Positions 24,585 to 34,060 of a stretch of DNA of 64,000 nucleotides are shown here, piece after piece. The notes below the pieces were generated by a model. It saw only the letters and a list, made by a program, of their open reading frames with translations. It searched no databases and was not told where the DNA came from. Origin of the DNA: Lachnospiraceae bacterium (GTDB lineage Bacteria; Bacillota; Clostridia; Lachnospirales; Lachnospiraceae); contig JAFWWB010000030.1 in NCBI GenBank assembly GCA_017518185.1, positions 20,606-84,605 on the forward strand, written 5' to 3'. Each line of letters opens with the position of its first letter. Position 1 is the stretch's first letter. A program made the translations under genes and the position numbers.

Positions 24585-27500
24585 ATGCCGGAAACTCTGA
24601 TCACACAACTTCATGAATCCGCCATAATGTACTGCACCCTGATACTGGGAGCGGTGATGCTGCTTTTCACCAGGATGCAGGGAAGGACGGACAAGAGCCA
24701 GAACAGAAGGTTCATACGCCTTGTGCTGCTCATAATGTTCAACAGCCTTACCGAGGCTGTTAAGATCCTTGCGCTTCCTTATTTCCCCGTGTCTGTTGCT
24801 GCCAGATACACGGTGCACGTGATGCAGCTGCTGTATTTTGCCAGCCATACGATGCTGTCGCCCCTCCTCTTCTTCTATGTTGAGGTGGCCAGCGGCGTTT
24901 CGGGAAGAAGGGATGAGATCGCCAACAGGCGTATAAATACACTGTTCGCCTTACCTCTGGTCCTCATCGTGTTCCTGGTGTTCTTAAACCCGATGACCCA
25001 TTTTGTATACATGCTGGATCCGGCAGGCAATGTGATGAGGAGAGGCGGAGAGTTCCTTATCTATGCCGTTGCCATGCTCTATTTCCTTATGGCAGCGGGA
25101 ACCCTTCTCATCAACTGGCGTTCCATCGGCAGAAATAAAAAGGCGACGATAATCACCTTCTTCGGGGTATCCCTGGCAGGTATGCTGATACAGCTTCTGA
25201 ACAGCAGGCTGAGGAGCGAGCTTTTTGCGGAGATGCTCGGTCTTGCCGGACTCATGCTCATGGTAGAGAACGAGGACGACCGCATAGATATCTCCACACG
25301 AGTCTATAACCGTACCGCGCTGGTAGCGGATATGAACACCAGCATCAAGATACTGGGAAGCTTTGACGCGGTCTGCGTCAGGATAATAAATGCCGATACC
25401 GTGCACCGCATACTGGGGAACACGGACAGTGATTCGCTGGTTACGCTGGCGGCTGAGTATCTCAAGACCGTCCATGACAAGCAGTATATCTACAGGGCTA
25501 CACCGGATTCCTTTATGCTCATCTTCGGACACGCCCAGGAGAACACCCTGGAAAAGGCGGAGGAGATATACAGACGTTTTTCCGGGCCCTTTGAATTCCT
25601 GGATACCCATATAATGCTGGAAGCCGTGGTCATGTGCGCCGCCGTTCCCGATGACCTGGAGCGCAGGGAGGACATAATGCTCATGTGCGACGGCCCTCTT
25701 CCCACAAGGGACAGGGACCATGTGCTGAAAGGAGCGGAGCTGGATTACCTGGTGAGAAGGGCCGAGGTGGAGAGCGCGCTGCACAGGGGACTTACGGAGA
25801 AACGCTTCGAGGTCTATTACCAGCCGGTGTACCGCACCAACGGCATGTCCATCTATTCGGCGGAGGCACTGCTGAGACTTAAGGACAGCAAGATAGGGAA
25901 CATAACCCCTGATGAGTTCATACCCATAGCGGAGCAGAGCGGTCTCATAGACAGGCTCGGGGATTACGTTATAGAGGAGGTCTGCCTCTTCCTGTCCAGC
26001 GGTATACCCACTGAGATGGGGCTGGACTGCATAGAGGTGAACCTGTCCGTGCTCCAGTGCCTGCAGCCTGATTTTACAAAACGTGTCATGTCCATAGTAA
26101 GAAAATATGACATACAGCCCCGTTTCATCAACTTTGAGGTGACAGAGTCCGCTGCGGCAAGCGACTATAAGACCCTGGGAAAGGTACTGGCGGAACTTAA
26201 GTCTAAGGGCTTCCGTCTGGCGCTGGATGATTACGGCATAGGCTACTCCAATGTGAGGAGCGTGTTCTCACTGGATTTTGATGTTGTGAAGATCGACAAA
26301 TCCATACTATGGGAAGTAAAGACCGTAGGAGAGGACGAAGAAAAGGACAAGGGCTTCGTCATACTGGAGAACAGTATACGCATGATCCGGGAGATGGATC
26401 TCAAGATACTGGTGGAAGGCGTGGAGACCCAGGAGCAGATGGAGCTGCTGGAAAACATGGATGTGGATTACCTCCAGGGCTTCTATTTCTCCAGACCTGT
26501 CAGCAAGAACGAGCTCCTGGGAATACTGCGCGTGACCGAGCTGGCCAGGATGGAGGAGCAGAGGGCCAGGGCTGCCAGCGATGCCAAGAGTAATTTCCTT
26601 GCCAATATGTCCCATGAGATACGCACGCCCATCAATGCGATACTCGGCATGAACGAGATGATACTCAGGGAGAGCAAAAACAAGCAGATCCTGGAGTATG
26701 CGGGCAATATAGAAGGCGCGGGCAAGACCCTTATCTCCCTGATAAACGACATACTGGATTTCTCCAAGATAGAATCCGGAAGCATGGAGATAGTGGAGTC
26801 AGAGTACGACCTGAGCTCTGTCATAAACGACGTGGTGAACATGATACAGATAAAGGCCAACGAGAAGGGCCTGGATTTCAGGATCAGGGTAAACCCGGAT
26901 CTTCCGGACAACCTCTACGGAGACGGCATGCGCTTCAGGCAGATCATGGTCAATGTCCTGAACAATGCGGTGAAGTACACCAAGAAGGGCAGGGTCACCA
27001 TGGAGGTGAACGGAAGCCCCATGGGAAGGGACAGGATGATGCTCACCGTATCCGTCACCGATACCGGCATAGGCATAAAGGAAGAGGATATAAGCCGCCT
27101 GTTCCTGAAATTCCACCGTTTTGACGAGAGCATCAACAGAAATATCGAAGGCTCGGGACTTGGACTGGCGATAACCTACAGCCTGCTGCAGATGATGCAC
27201 GGCGAGATAAGCTGTACCTCTATCTACGGGGAGGGCTCCACCTTTACCATCAAGCTTCCACAGAGGGTGGTAAAGAACGTGGCCATAGGCGACTTCAGGC
27301 AGAAGATGATGGACAGCGCCGGCAGCAGGACCGCCTACAGGGAGAGCTTCAGGGCGCCGGATGCCAGGATACTGGTGGTAGATGACACGGCCGTTAACCA
27401 TCTGGTCATAAAGGAGCTCTTAAAGCTTACCCAGATCCAGATAGATACGGCAATGAGCGGCAGGGAATGCCTGGAGATGATACAGAATACAAGGTATGAC

Positions 27501-28388
27501 CTGATCTTCCTGGATTTCCGTATGCCGGAGATGGATGGTATAGAGACGCTGCATATCATGAAGTGCATGGACGGGCATCCCAACATCGAGACTCCCGTGG
27601 TGGCCCTTACGGCCAATGCCGTTACCGGAGCCAGGGAGAGATTCCTCTCCGAGGGCTTCGACGAGTATATGATAAAGCCTGTGGACGGGGCAAAGCTGGA
27701 GGAGATGCTGGTCAGGTTCCTGCCGGAGGATAAGGTCATGATCTCACACGGGGCAGGAGAGGAGACTGAGGCTGCACCCGAGGCGGAGCAGGAAGAGACT
27801 GACTGGCTGGATGAGCTGGGGGATATGGACAGCGCTAAGGGCGTGGCCAACTGCGGCTCGGCTGAAGGCTACAGGAACGTGCTGAGGATATACTATGACA
27901 GCATACAAAAAAAATCCGATGAAATAGAAGAATACTTTGACAAGAACGACTGGGACAATTATACTATACAGGTGCATGCCCTGAAGAGCTCTTCCAGGGT
28001 CATAGGCGCCACCGAGCTCTCGGAATGGGCGGCAGAACTGGAAAAGGCAGGGAACGAACTCAATCTTGACAAGATAAGGTCGGAGACCAGCGGACTGCTG
28101 GCCAAATACCGTTCCTACGGTGACATACTCCGTAAGCTCTTCCGCGAGGAGCAGGAGGAGGCAGCTGCCGCGGTTCCGGGGAAAGAGATCTCGGAGAAGG
28201 AACTGAAGGAAGCATATGCGGCCATGGGTGATTTCGCTTCCATGTATGATTACGATGATATGCTGATCGTCTTTGATTCTCTTAAGGATTACGAGCTTCC
28301 TCCGGAGGATGCGGAGAAGGTGAAGAAGATAAAGGAAGCCACGGAAGCATTGAAATGGGAAGAGGTCATTGAACTGCTGAAGCAGTGA
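24585..28388 (+). CDS. Membrane sensor/degenerate GGDEF/EAL/hybrid kinase/receiver/Hpt
   Basis: The 1267-residue protein has the same layout as the first cluster gene but with better-kept residues and an extra output. After the membrane sensor and a GGDEF-like domain without signature (ATPDSFMLI), the EAL domain shows E427, VNLS, FEVTES, D548-D549 (DDYG), KIDKS, VEGVE and QGFY, so it may be active. HisKA H677, HATPase (NNAVKY, DTGIGI, GSGLGLAI) and receiver D977 (LDFRMPE) form a hybrid kinase. An Hpt domain with H1131 (HALKSSSRVIG) follows, then about 100 residues of acidic helices. ATG 24585 is chosen; in-frame codons upstream lie inside the preceding gene. Confidence 0.85.
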   Translation: MPETLITQLHESAIMYCTLILGAVMLLFTRMQGRTDKSQNRRFIRLVLLIMFNSLTEAVKILALPYFPVSVAARYTVHVMQLLYFASHTMLSPLLFFYVEVASGVSGRRDEIANRRINTLFALPLVLIVFLVFLNPMTHFVYMLDPAGNVMRRGGEFLIYAVAMLYFLMAAGTLLINWRSIGRNKKATIITFFGVSLAGMLIQLLNSRLRSELFAEMLGLAGLMLMVENEDDRIDISTRVYNRTALVADMNTSIKILGSFDAVCVRIINADTVHRILGNTDSDSLVTLAAEYLKTVHDKQYIYRATPDSFMLIFGHAQENTLEKAEEIYRRFSGPFEFLDTHIMLEAVVMCAAVPDDLERREDIMLMCDGPLPTRDRDHVLKGAELDYLVRRAEVESALHRGLTEKRFEVYYQPVYRTNGMSIYSAEALLRLKDSKIGNITPDEFIPIAEQSGLIDRLGDYVIEEVCLFLSSGIPTEMGLDCIEVNLSVLQCLQPDFTKRVMSIVRKYDIQPRFINFEVTESAAASDYKTLGKVLAELKSKGFRLALDDYGIGYSNVRSVFSLDFDVVKIDKSILWEVKTVGEDEEKDKGFVILENSIRMIREMDLKILVEGVETQEQMELLENMDVDYLQGFYFSRPVSKNELLGILRVTELARMEEQRARAASDAKSNFLANMSHEIRTPINAILGMNEMILRESKNKQILEYAGNIEGAGKTLISLINDILDFSKIESGSMEIVESEYDLSSVINDVVNMIQIKANEKGLDFRIRVNPDLPDNLYGDGMRFRQIMVNVLNNAVKYTKKGRVTMEVNGSPMGRDRMMLTVSVTDTGIGIKEEDISRLFLKFHRFDESINRNIEGSGLGLAITYSLLQMMHGEISCTSIYGEGSTFTIKLPQRVVKNVAIGDFRQKMMDSAGSRTAYRESFRAPDARILVVDDTAVNHLVIKELLKLTQIQIDTAMSGRECLEMIQNTRYDLIFLDFRMPEMDGIETLHIMKCMDGHPNIETPVVALTANAVTGARERFLSEGFDEYMIKPVDGAKLEEMLVRFLPEDKVMISHGAGEETEAAPEAEQEETDWLDELGDMDSAKGVANCGSAEGYRNVLRIYYDSIQKKSDEIEEYFDKNDWDNYTIQVHALKSSSRVIGATELSEWAAELEKAGNELNLDKIRSETSGLLAKYRSYGDILRKLFREEQEEAAAAVPGKEISEKELKEAYAAMGDFASMYDYDDMLIVFDSLKDYELPPEDAEKVKKIKEATEALKWEEVIELLKQ

Positions 28389-28416
28389 GAAGGCCTGTGT
28401 GATATAAGGAGAGGAT

Positions 28417-29181
28417 ATGAGCAATAAGGTACTCCTGATAAGACGGGAAGACACGTTTCTGGTCAATACCATACGCACCCAGATGACGAAGAACAGCTAT
28501 GAGTATGTTGAGGCTCCCTTAAGCGTGAGAGAGCTCAGCAAGCTTAAAGGGGATTTTACCCTTATGCTCCTGTATGCCGATGACAGCGTGGGCGAGGCCA
28601 GGGAGGCCCTGGTCTATATAAAGGATCTTATGCTGGAGGAGGAAAAGGAGCTCATCGCCTGCGGGGACAGGAATGCCCTGGAGGAGGTTGAGAAGATAAT
28701 CCCGAGGGAGCTGATAGAAGCGGAGTTCGAGCGGCCATTGGACATGGTGAGCATCATGGACAAGGTGGGGGATTTCCTGCTGGAGCAGAGGCTGGAGCAG
28801 CGCAAGAAGATGATACTGGTGGTGGATGACGATCCAACCTACCTTAAGCTGATAAAAGAATGGCTGAAGGATAACTACCGTGTGGGCATGGCAAATTCAG
28901 GAATGCAGGCCATTACCTGGCTTGCCGGCAATAAGGCGGACCTGGTGCTGCTGGATTACGAGATGCCCACCATAAAGGGCTCCAAGGTGCTGGAGATGCT
29001 CAAGTCGGAGGCCAATTCTTCCACCATACCCGTTATGTTCCTTACGGGTAAGAGTGACAAGGAGGCCATTATGGAGGTGCTGGCATTAAAGCCTGCCGGC
29101 TATCTCTTAAAGAGCATTGACAGGGCCACGCTGCTGGAGACACTGGATAAGTTCTTTATAGAACAGAAGTATAAAAAATAA
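28417..29181 (+). CDS. Tandem receiver protein: pseudo-receiver plus receiver
   Basis: The 254-residue protein has an N-terminal part (about 1-120) with the pattern of a receiver fold, opening KVLLIRRED and containing LMLLYADD, but without a convincing acidic triad. The C-terminal part (about 130-254) is a true receiver: VVDDDP for the acidic pair, D180 in LLDYEMP as phosphoacceptor, FLTGKSD and the KS Lys-Ser. There is no DNA-binding or enzyme domain, so output must be by protein contact. Lying 28 bases after the Hpt-carrying kinase with AGGAGAGG upstream, it is the natural phosphate receiver of H1131, which is inference. Confidence 0.82.
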   Translation: MSNKVLLIRREDTFLVNTIRTQMTKNSYEYVEAPLSVRELSKLKGDFTLMLLYADDSVGEAREALVYIKDLMLEEEKELIACGDRNALEEVEKIIPRELIEAEFERPLDMVSIMDKVGDFLLEQRLEQRKKMILVVDDDPTYLKLIKEWLKDNYRVGMANSGMQAITWLAGNKADLVLLDYEMPTIKGSKVLEMLKSEANSSTIPVMFLTGKSDKEAIMEVLALKPAGYLLKSIDRATLLETLDKFFIEQKYKK

Positions 29182-29221
29182 CGGTGCGTTTGTCCCACGC
29201 GCCGTACTGAAAGGATGCGGG

Positions 29222-30163
29222 ATGAACGGTTTTCTGGGAAAGCTTGAGAGAAAATTCGGGAGGTACGCCATTAAGCGGCTTCCCATGTACATACTCATAA
29301 CATATGCCATCGGCTATCTGATGCAGCTGGTGAACCCGGCTATCATCAAAGTGATCTCACTTAATCCATATGCCATACTGCACGGACAGGTCTGGAGACT
29401 TATTTCCTGGGTGCTGATCCCCCCGGACAGCTCCAATCTGTTTTTCGTGCTCATAATGCTGTATTTCTATTATTCCATAGGTATGACGCTGGAACGTACC
29501 TGGGGAAGCTTTTATTTTGATTACTACATCTTCTCTGGCCTTGTATTTACCATGATAGGCGCCTTCCTTATGTACGGCTATGCCGTGATCTTCAATCCCG
29601 GCGATATAGAAGCCATGGAGCTGGCCTATGAAAAGATGTATCTGGAGAGCTATCCGGTGCTGTACGGAGGCAGCGCATACTTTGACCTGTACTCATCGCT
29701 GTTCTCCACCTATTACATAAACATGTCCATATTCCTGGCCTTTGCCGCCACCTATCCGGATATGCCGATAATGCTCATGTTCATAATACCCTTGAAGGTC
29801 AAGATACTGGGTGTCATCTATGCTGTCATACTCTGCGTGGAGGCCTTTACCCTCTGCCAGCAGAGCGGCAGTCCCCTGGGACTGTTCGTCATAGGAGCGT
29901 CGCTGCTCAATTTCGTGATATTCTTTATATCCACGAGAAAGGGATTCCATAAGACTCCGCAGATGCGGGCAAGGCAGAAGCAGTTCAGGAGACAGGTTAA
30001 CGAGGCAAAGCGCGGCACCATAGCCAAGCACAAGTGCGCCATCTGCGGCCGCACCAGTGAGGAGTATCCTGATCTGGAATTCCGTTTCTGCTCAAAGTGC
30101 AGCGGTAATTACGAGTTCTGTCAGGATCATCTTTTCACCCACAGACATTTTACGGGGAGCTGA
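29222..30163 (+). CDS. Rhomboid-fold membrane protein lacking protease residues, with C-terminal zinc motif
   Basis: The 313-residue protein has about six transmembrane helices. HGQVWRLISWVL and the SIGMTLERTWGSFYFDYY segment match the rhomboid L1 loop and helix 2, and the later IIPLKVKILG matches the segment before the last rhomboid helix. The catalytic GxSG is replaced by YYINMSIF and no clear partner His is seen, so it resembles an inactive rhomboid or derlin-like protein. The cytosolic tail (about 265-313) has CAIC, CSKC and a final Cys-x2-His...His, likely zinc ligands. It begins 40 bases after the receiver gene. Confidence 0.6.
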   Translation: MNGFLGKLERKFGRYAIKRLPMYILITYAIGYLMQLVNPAIIKVISLNPYAILHGQVWRLISWVLIPPDSSNLFFVLIMLYFYYSIGMTLERTWGSFYFDYYIFSGLVFTMIGAFLMYGYAVIFNPGDIEAMELAYEKMYLESYPVLYGGSAYFDLYSSLFSTYYINMSIFLAFAATYPDMPIMLMFIIPLKVKILGVIYAVILCVEAFTLCQQSGSPLGLFVIGASLLNFVIFFISTRKGFHKTPQMRARQKQFRRQVNEAKRGTIAKHKCAICGRTSEEYPDLEFRFCSKCSGNYEFCQDHLFTHRHFTGS

Positions 30164-30166
30164 GAA

Positions 30167-30742
30167 ATGGCTGAGATAAACGATACGGAGTATTTTGAAG
30201 AGGGCGCCCTTGACAGGGAGCTGAAGGACAGCCATCTGGGGCTCTATATGGAAGAACTGGAGGAAGAGACGGAGGAAGCCGACGAGGGACTGCTCCGTGC
30301 TCTTATAATGGGCTCGGCTGCAGGGGATAAGAGCATGCGGGAACGGCTGATACGCAGCCAGCTTAAGACAGTGACGGACATGGCCAGGATCTATGCAGGC
30401 CAGGGGGTGGAGCTTTCCGACCTGATAGGCGAAGGCAACATGGCCCTGATGCTCTACGTCAGTTCTGCCGGTGCAAAGGCGGTGGATGAGTGGCAGCAGG
30501 AGATGACTGCAGCCGTGATCCGGGCCATGGAGGAGTATATCGGCATCGAGAACGAGGAAGCGGAGAGCCTGAGGGAGCTGATGCTCATGACAAAGCTTGT
30601 GAGGGACAAAGCGGAGAAGCTCTCGAAGGAATTCATGAGAAAAGTGTCTCCGGATGAGCTCTCGGACAGCGAGATAAGCGTTTCGGATATCATCAGGGCG
30701 GCATCCGTATCCCCGGAGATAGGGGAGTATGTGGCGCTGTGA
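30167..30742 (+). CDS. Short sigma-70-like protein without region 4
   Basis: The 191-residue acidic protein has a region-2-like segment, MARIYAGQGVELSDLIGEGNMALM (residues about 67-90), which matches the core-binding helix of primary sigma factors (where G-L-x-L-x-D-L-I-Q-E-G is usual). The later segment SVSDIIRAASVSPEI recalls the region 3 turn. No region 4 helix-turn-helix is present and the promoter-melting region 2.3 is changed. It may bind RNA polymerase as a regulator or be a remnant. Gene overlap with the following GTG suggests a shared unit. Confidence 0.55.
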   Translation: MAEINDTEYFEEGALDRELKDSHLGLYMEELEEETEEADEGLLRALIMGSAAGDKSMRERLIRSQLKTVTDMARIYAGQGVELSDLIGEGNMALMLYVSSAGAKAVDEWQQEMTAAVIRAMEEYIGIENEEAESLRELMLMTKLVRDKAEKLSKEFMRKVSPDELSDSEISVSDIIRAASVSPEIGEYVAL

Positions 30743-31125
30743 ACGAGAATGATTTCAAATATGTCATAAGACAGACGGGACAGACCGCCATAGGCGCCAG
30801 GTACAGCTACAGCGAGCTCATGGCCGATACGGCGGTGCCTTTCAAGCTTCAGACCATCATAGACCGGCTGGTGCTTCCGCTGGTGCCGCCGGAGCTCACC
30901 CTTACGGAGCATATGCTCTCCATGACGGAGGAGGATAAGAACTTCAGGATCTATGAGGCCCTGCGGCTTAAGGTCAAGTATTTCGTTCCGAAGGAAAAGG
31001 GCGGATATAAAGAGCGTGTAACGGCTCTTAAGGAATTCATAAAAGTAAGAGACAGCCTGGGAGAGGGTATAATGATACAGGAGATAATGATCTCCGACCT
31101 GGCGCTCTGGGCTTTCAGAATGTAA
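30739..31125 (+). CDS. Hypothetical protein
   Basis: The 128-residue soluble protein begins with GTG 30739, overlapping the sigma-like gene's TGA (GTGA). It has a short start MNENDFKYVIRQTGQTAIGA, then a basic helical middle and an acidic end. I recognise no domain. Translational coupling suggests it works with the sigma-like protein, perhaps as a partner. A strong Shine-Dalgarno, AGAGGAGGAG, after its stop drives the peptidase gene. Confidence 0.5.
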   Translation: MNENDFKYVIRQTGQTAIGARYSYSELMADTAVPFKLQTIIDRLVLPLVPPELTLTEHMLSMTEEDKNFRIYEALRLKVKYFVPKEKGGYKERVTALKEFIKVRDSLGEGIMIQEIMISDLALWAFRM

Positions 31126-31138
31126 GAGGAGGAGAAAT

Positions 31139-34060
31139 ATGAATACAGAAAATCTTGCAGCTTACAGACTTATCGAAAGACATTATTCGGAGGATCTTAA
31201 GTCGGAAGCATATCTTCTCGAGCATATAAAGAGCGGTGCGAAGATATGTGTCCTTGAAAATGACGATCCCAATAAGGTGTTCTATATCGCTTTCAGGACG
31301 CCGCCTACGGATTCCACCGGCGTTGCCCATATACTGGAACATTCCGTGCTCTGCGGTTCGAAGAAGTATCCTCTCAAAGATCCCTTTGTGGAACTGGCCA
31401 AGGGCTCACTCAATACTTTCCTTAATGCCATGACCTATCCTGATAAGACGGTATATCCCGTGGCCTCCTGTAATGACCAGGATTTCAAGAATCTCTGTGA
31501 CGTCTATATGGATGCGGTGCTGAATCCCAACATAAGGAATGAGGAAAAGATATTCCGCCAGGAGGGCTGGCACTACGAGACTGATGAAAATGATGAGATC
31601 ATCTTAAACGGCGTGGTCTACAATGAGATGAAGGGCGTGTTCTCTTCACCGGATGATGTGCTGGCCAGGGAGATCTTTTCATCCCTTTATCCCGATACCA
31701 CCTACGGAGTGGAGAGCGGAGGTGATCCGGAGGTGATCCCCGAGCTTACTTATAAGGCCTTCCTCGATTTCCATGCCAGCTATTACCATCCCGTGAACTC
31801 CTATATCTATCTTTACGGAAATGCGGATATGGAGGAAAGGCTTGCCTGGCTTGACGAGGCTTACCTTAAGGATTATGAACGCATAACGATAGAGTCACAT
31901 CCGGGTCTTCAGAAGCCCTTTGAAAAACCGCTGGAGCTCAGAAAGGAGTACCCCGTATCCGAGGGTGAGGGGACGGAGAAGAAGACCTATCTCAGCTATA
32001 ACGCCACTGTCTCCACAGTACTGGATCCGGAGCTCTACATCGCTTTCCAGATGATAGATTATGCCCTTGTCGCTGCTGACGGCACGCCGCTTCGGAAGGC
32101 GCTGATAAAAGAAGGCATAGGCACCGAGATACTCTCTACTTATGAGAACGGTATATACCAGCCCTATTACAGCATTGTGGCCAAGAACGCCGATGAGAGC
32201 GACAGGGACAGGTTCCTTGAAGTGGTGGAAAGGGTGCTTAAGCAGGTTTCGGAGGAGGGCTTCGATGAGAAGGCCCTGCTGGCCTGCATCAATTCCATGG
32301 AATTCCATTTCAGGGAAGCGGATACCGGCAGGTATCCCAAGGGACTCATATACGGACTCAAAGCCCTGGACAGCTGGATATACGATTCCGAAAAGCCGTT
32401 TATGCATATCGAACCCCTTGAGCTCTTTGAAAAGCTCAGGAAAAAGATTGGCAGCAGTTATTTTTCAGAGCTTGTGAAGAAGTACCTTATCGATAATCCG
32501 CATAAGAGCGTGCTGGTGCTGGCGCCGAAGGGCGGACTTACCGCGGAAAAGGACGAAAAGCTCCGTAAGAAGCTGGCAGACTATAAGAAGAGCCTGAGCC
32601 CTGAGGAGTTTGAGAAGCTGAAGGCCGATGCGGAGGCCCTGAAGCTCTACCAGAGCCAGGAGGATGACGAGGAGATCAAGAAGTGCCTTCCCAGGCTGAA
32701 GCGCAGCGATCTCAGAAGAGAGGCGGCGGATTATACCACGGAGGTCACGGAGCTGGCCGGAAGTAAGACGCTCTTCCATGAAAAGGAGAGCAACGGCATA
32801 GTCTACCTTAACCTTTTCTTCTTTATGGACAGCCTGCCCGTAAGGCTTTATCCCTATGCAGGCATGCTCCCCAGGATACTGGGCAGCATGGATACCGAAA
32901 ATCACAGCTATGAAGAGCTGGGCTATGAGACAGACATACATACGGGAAACCTGGGCTTCTCCCTTGATGCCATAGTACGCGGAGAGGACGGGGACGATTA
33001 CAGCAGATATTTCAATGCTTCACTTTATGTGCTGAAGAGTGAGATAGAAAAAGGCGTGGAGCTCCTCGGAGAGACTCTGTTTACCAGCAAACTGGAAGAT
33101 AAGGAGAGGCTTAAGGAGATAATAGCGGAGACCAGGTCGGGCAAGGCGGGAGCCATGATGACGGTGGCCCATGGAGTTGCCTACGGCAGGGCTCTCAGCT
33201 ATCTTTCAAAGAGGGCGCTGGCAAAGGATTTCACCAACGGTCTTTCGGCTTTCAGATGCCTGGAACGCTGGGAGAAAGAGTTTGACAGCTGCGCCGATGA
33301 TATCATAGCAGGTCTTAAGGAGGCCATGAGCTATATCTTTACAAAAGAGAACCTGCTGATAGACGTTACCGGCAGCAGGCAGGAGCTGGAAGCCCTTAAG
33401 GGAAAGCTGGATGTCCTGGTCGGCGGCCTTGGTGATACCACGCCGGCAGCAGAACCCGCAGAGCTTAAGCCCGAGCTGAAGAATGAGGGCTTTACCTTCC
33501 CCGGACAGATACAGTATGTCTGCAGGGCCGGAAACTTTAAAAAGCACGGACTCGGCTTCACCGGAGCGATGAAGGTGCTGAAGAACATACTTTCCTACGG
33601 CTATCTCTGGAATGAGGTGAGAGTAAAGGGCGGGGCCTACGGCTGTATGCTCATGTTTTCAAGATACGGGGACAGCCACTTCGTATCCTACAGGGATCCC
33701 AATCTGGAAAAGACCGTGGACGTATTTGAGAAGCTTCCGGAGTATATAAGGGAGTTCACCGCGGATGAGGACCAGATGACGAAATATATAATCGGTACTC
33801 TCAGCGAGACCGATATACCCGATACCCCCAGATCCTTCGGAGAGAAATCCGCGAACCTTTATCTGTCCGGGATCGATAAGGAATACAGGCAGAAGATCAG
33901 GAACCAGATACTGGATGCCACCGATGCGGATATAAGGGCGCTGGCAGCCCATGTGCAGGCCATACTTGACGATAACGCGCTTTGCGTGGTGGGCAGCGAG
34001 GAGAAGATAAAGGCTTCGGGAGGGCTCTTCATGAACATAGAGAATCTGGTGAACGGCTGA
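31139..34060 (+). CDS. M16C-family zinc metallopeptidase (PreP-like)
   Basis: The 973-residue peptidase belongs to the insulinase clan, subfamily M16C, in which one chain holds both halves of the clamshell. The inverted zinc motif HILEH (H64, E67, H68) is in AHILEHSVLCGS, followed by YPLKDPF, and the third ligand Glu in NEMKG about 80 residues later. The C-terminal half (about 500-973) shows the inactive partner fold. There is no signal peptide, so it is cytosolic. Such enzymes degrade short unstructured peptides. Its TGA overlaps the era start by one base. Confidence 0.9.
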   Translation: MNTENLAAYRLIERHYSEDLKSEAYLLEHIKSGAKICVLENDDPNKVFYIAFRTPPTDSTGVAHILEHSVLCGSKKYPLKDPFVELAKGSLNTFLNAMTYPDKTVYPVASCNDQDFKNLCDVYMDAVLNPNIRNEEKIFRQEGWHYETDENDEIILNGVVYNEMKGVFSSPDDVLAREIFSSLYPDTTYGVESGGDPEVIPELTYKAFLDFHASYYHPVNSYIYLYGNADMEERLAWLDEAYLKDYERITIESHPGLQKPFEKPLELRKEYPVSEGEGTEKKTYLSYNATVSTVLDPELYIAFQMIDYALVAADGTPLRKALIKEGIGTEILSTYENGIYQPYYSIVAKNADESDRDRFLEVVERVLKQVSEEGFDEKALLACINSMEFHFREADTGRYPKGLIYGLKALDSWIYDSEKPFMHIEPLELFEKLRKKIGSSYFSELVKKYLIDNPHKSVLVLAPKGGLTAEKDEKLRKKLADYKKSLSPEEFEKLKADAEALKLYQSQEDDEEIKKCLPRLKRSDLRREAADYTTEVTELAGSKTLFHEKESNGIVYLNLFFFMDSLPVRLYPYAGMLPRILGSMDTENHSYEELGYETDIHTGNLGFSLDAIVRGEDGDDYSRYFNASLYVLKSEIEKGVELLGETLFTSKLEDKERLKEIIAETRSGKAGAMMTVAHGVAYGRALSYLSKRALAKDFTNGLSAFRCLERWEKEFDSCADDIIAGLKEAMSYIFTKENLLIDVTGSRQELEALKGKLDVLVGGLGDTTPAAEPAELKPELKNEGFTFPGQIQYVCRAGNFKKHGLGFTGAMKVLKNILSYGYLWNEVRVKGGAYGCMLMFSRYGDSHFVSYRDPNLEKTVDVFEKLPEYIREFTADEDQMTKYIIGTLSETDIPDTPRSFGEKSANLYLSGIDKEYRQKIRNQILDATDADIRALAAHVQAILDDNALCVVGSEEKIKASGGLFMNIENLVNG

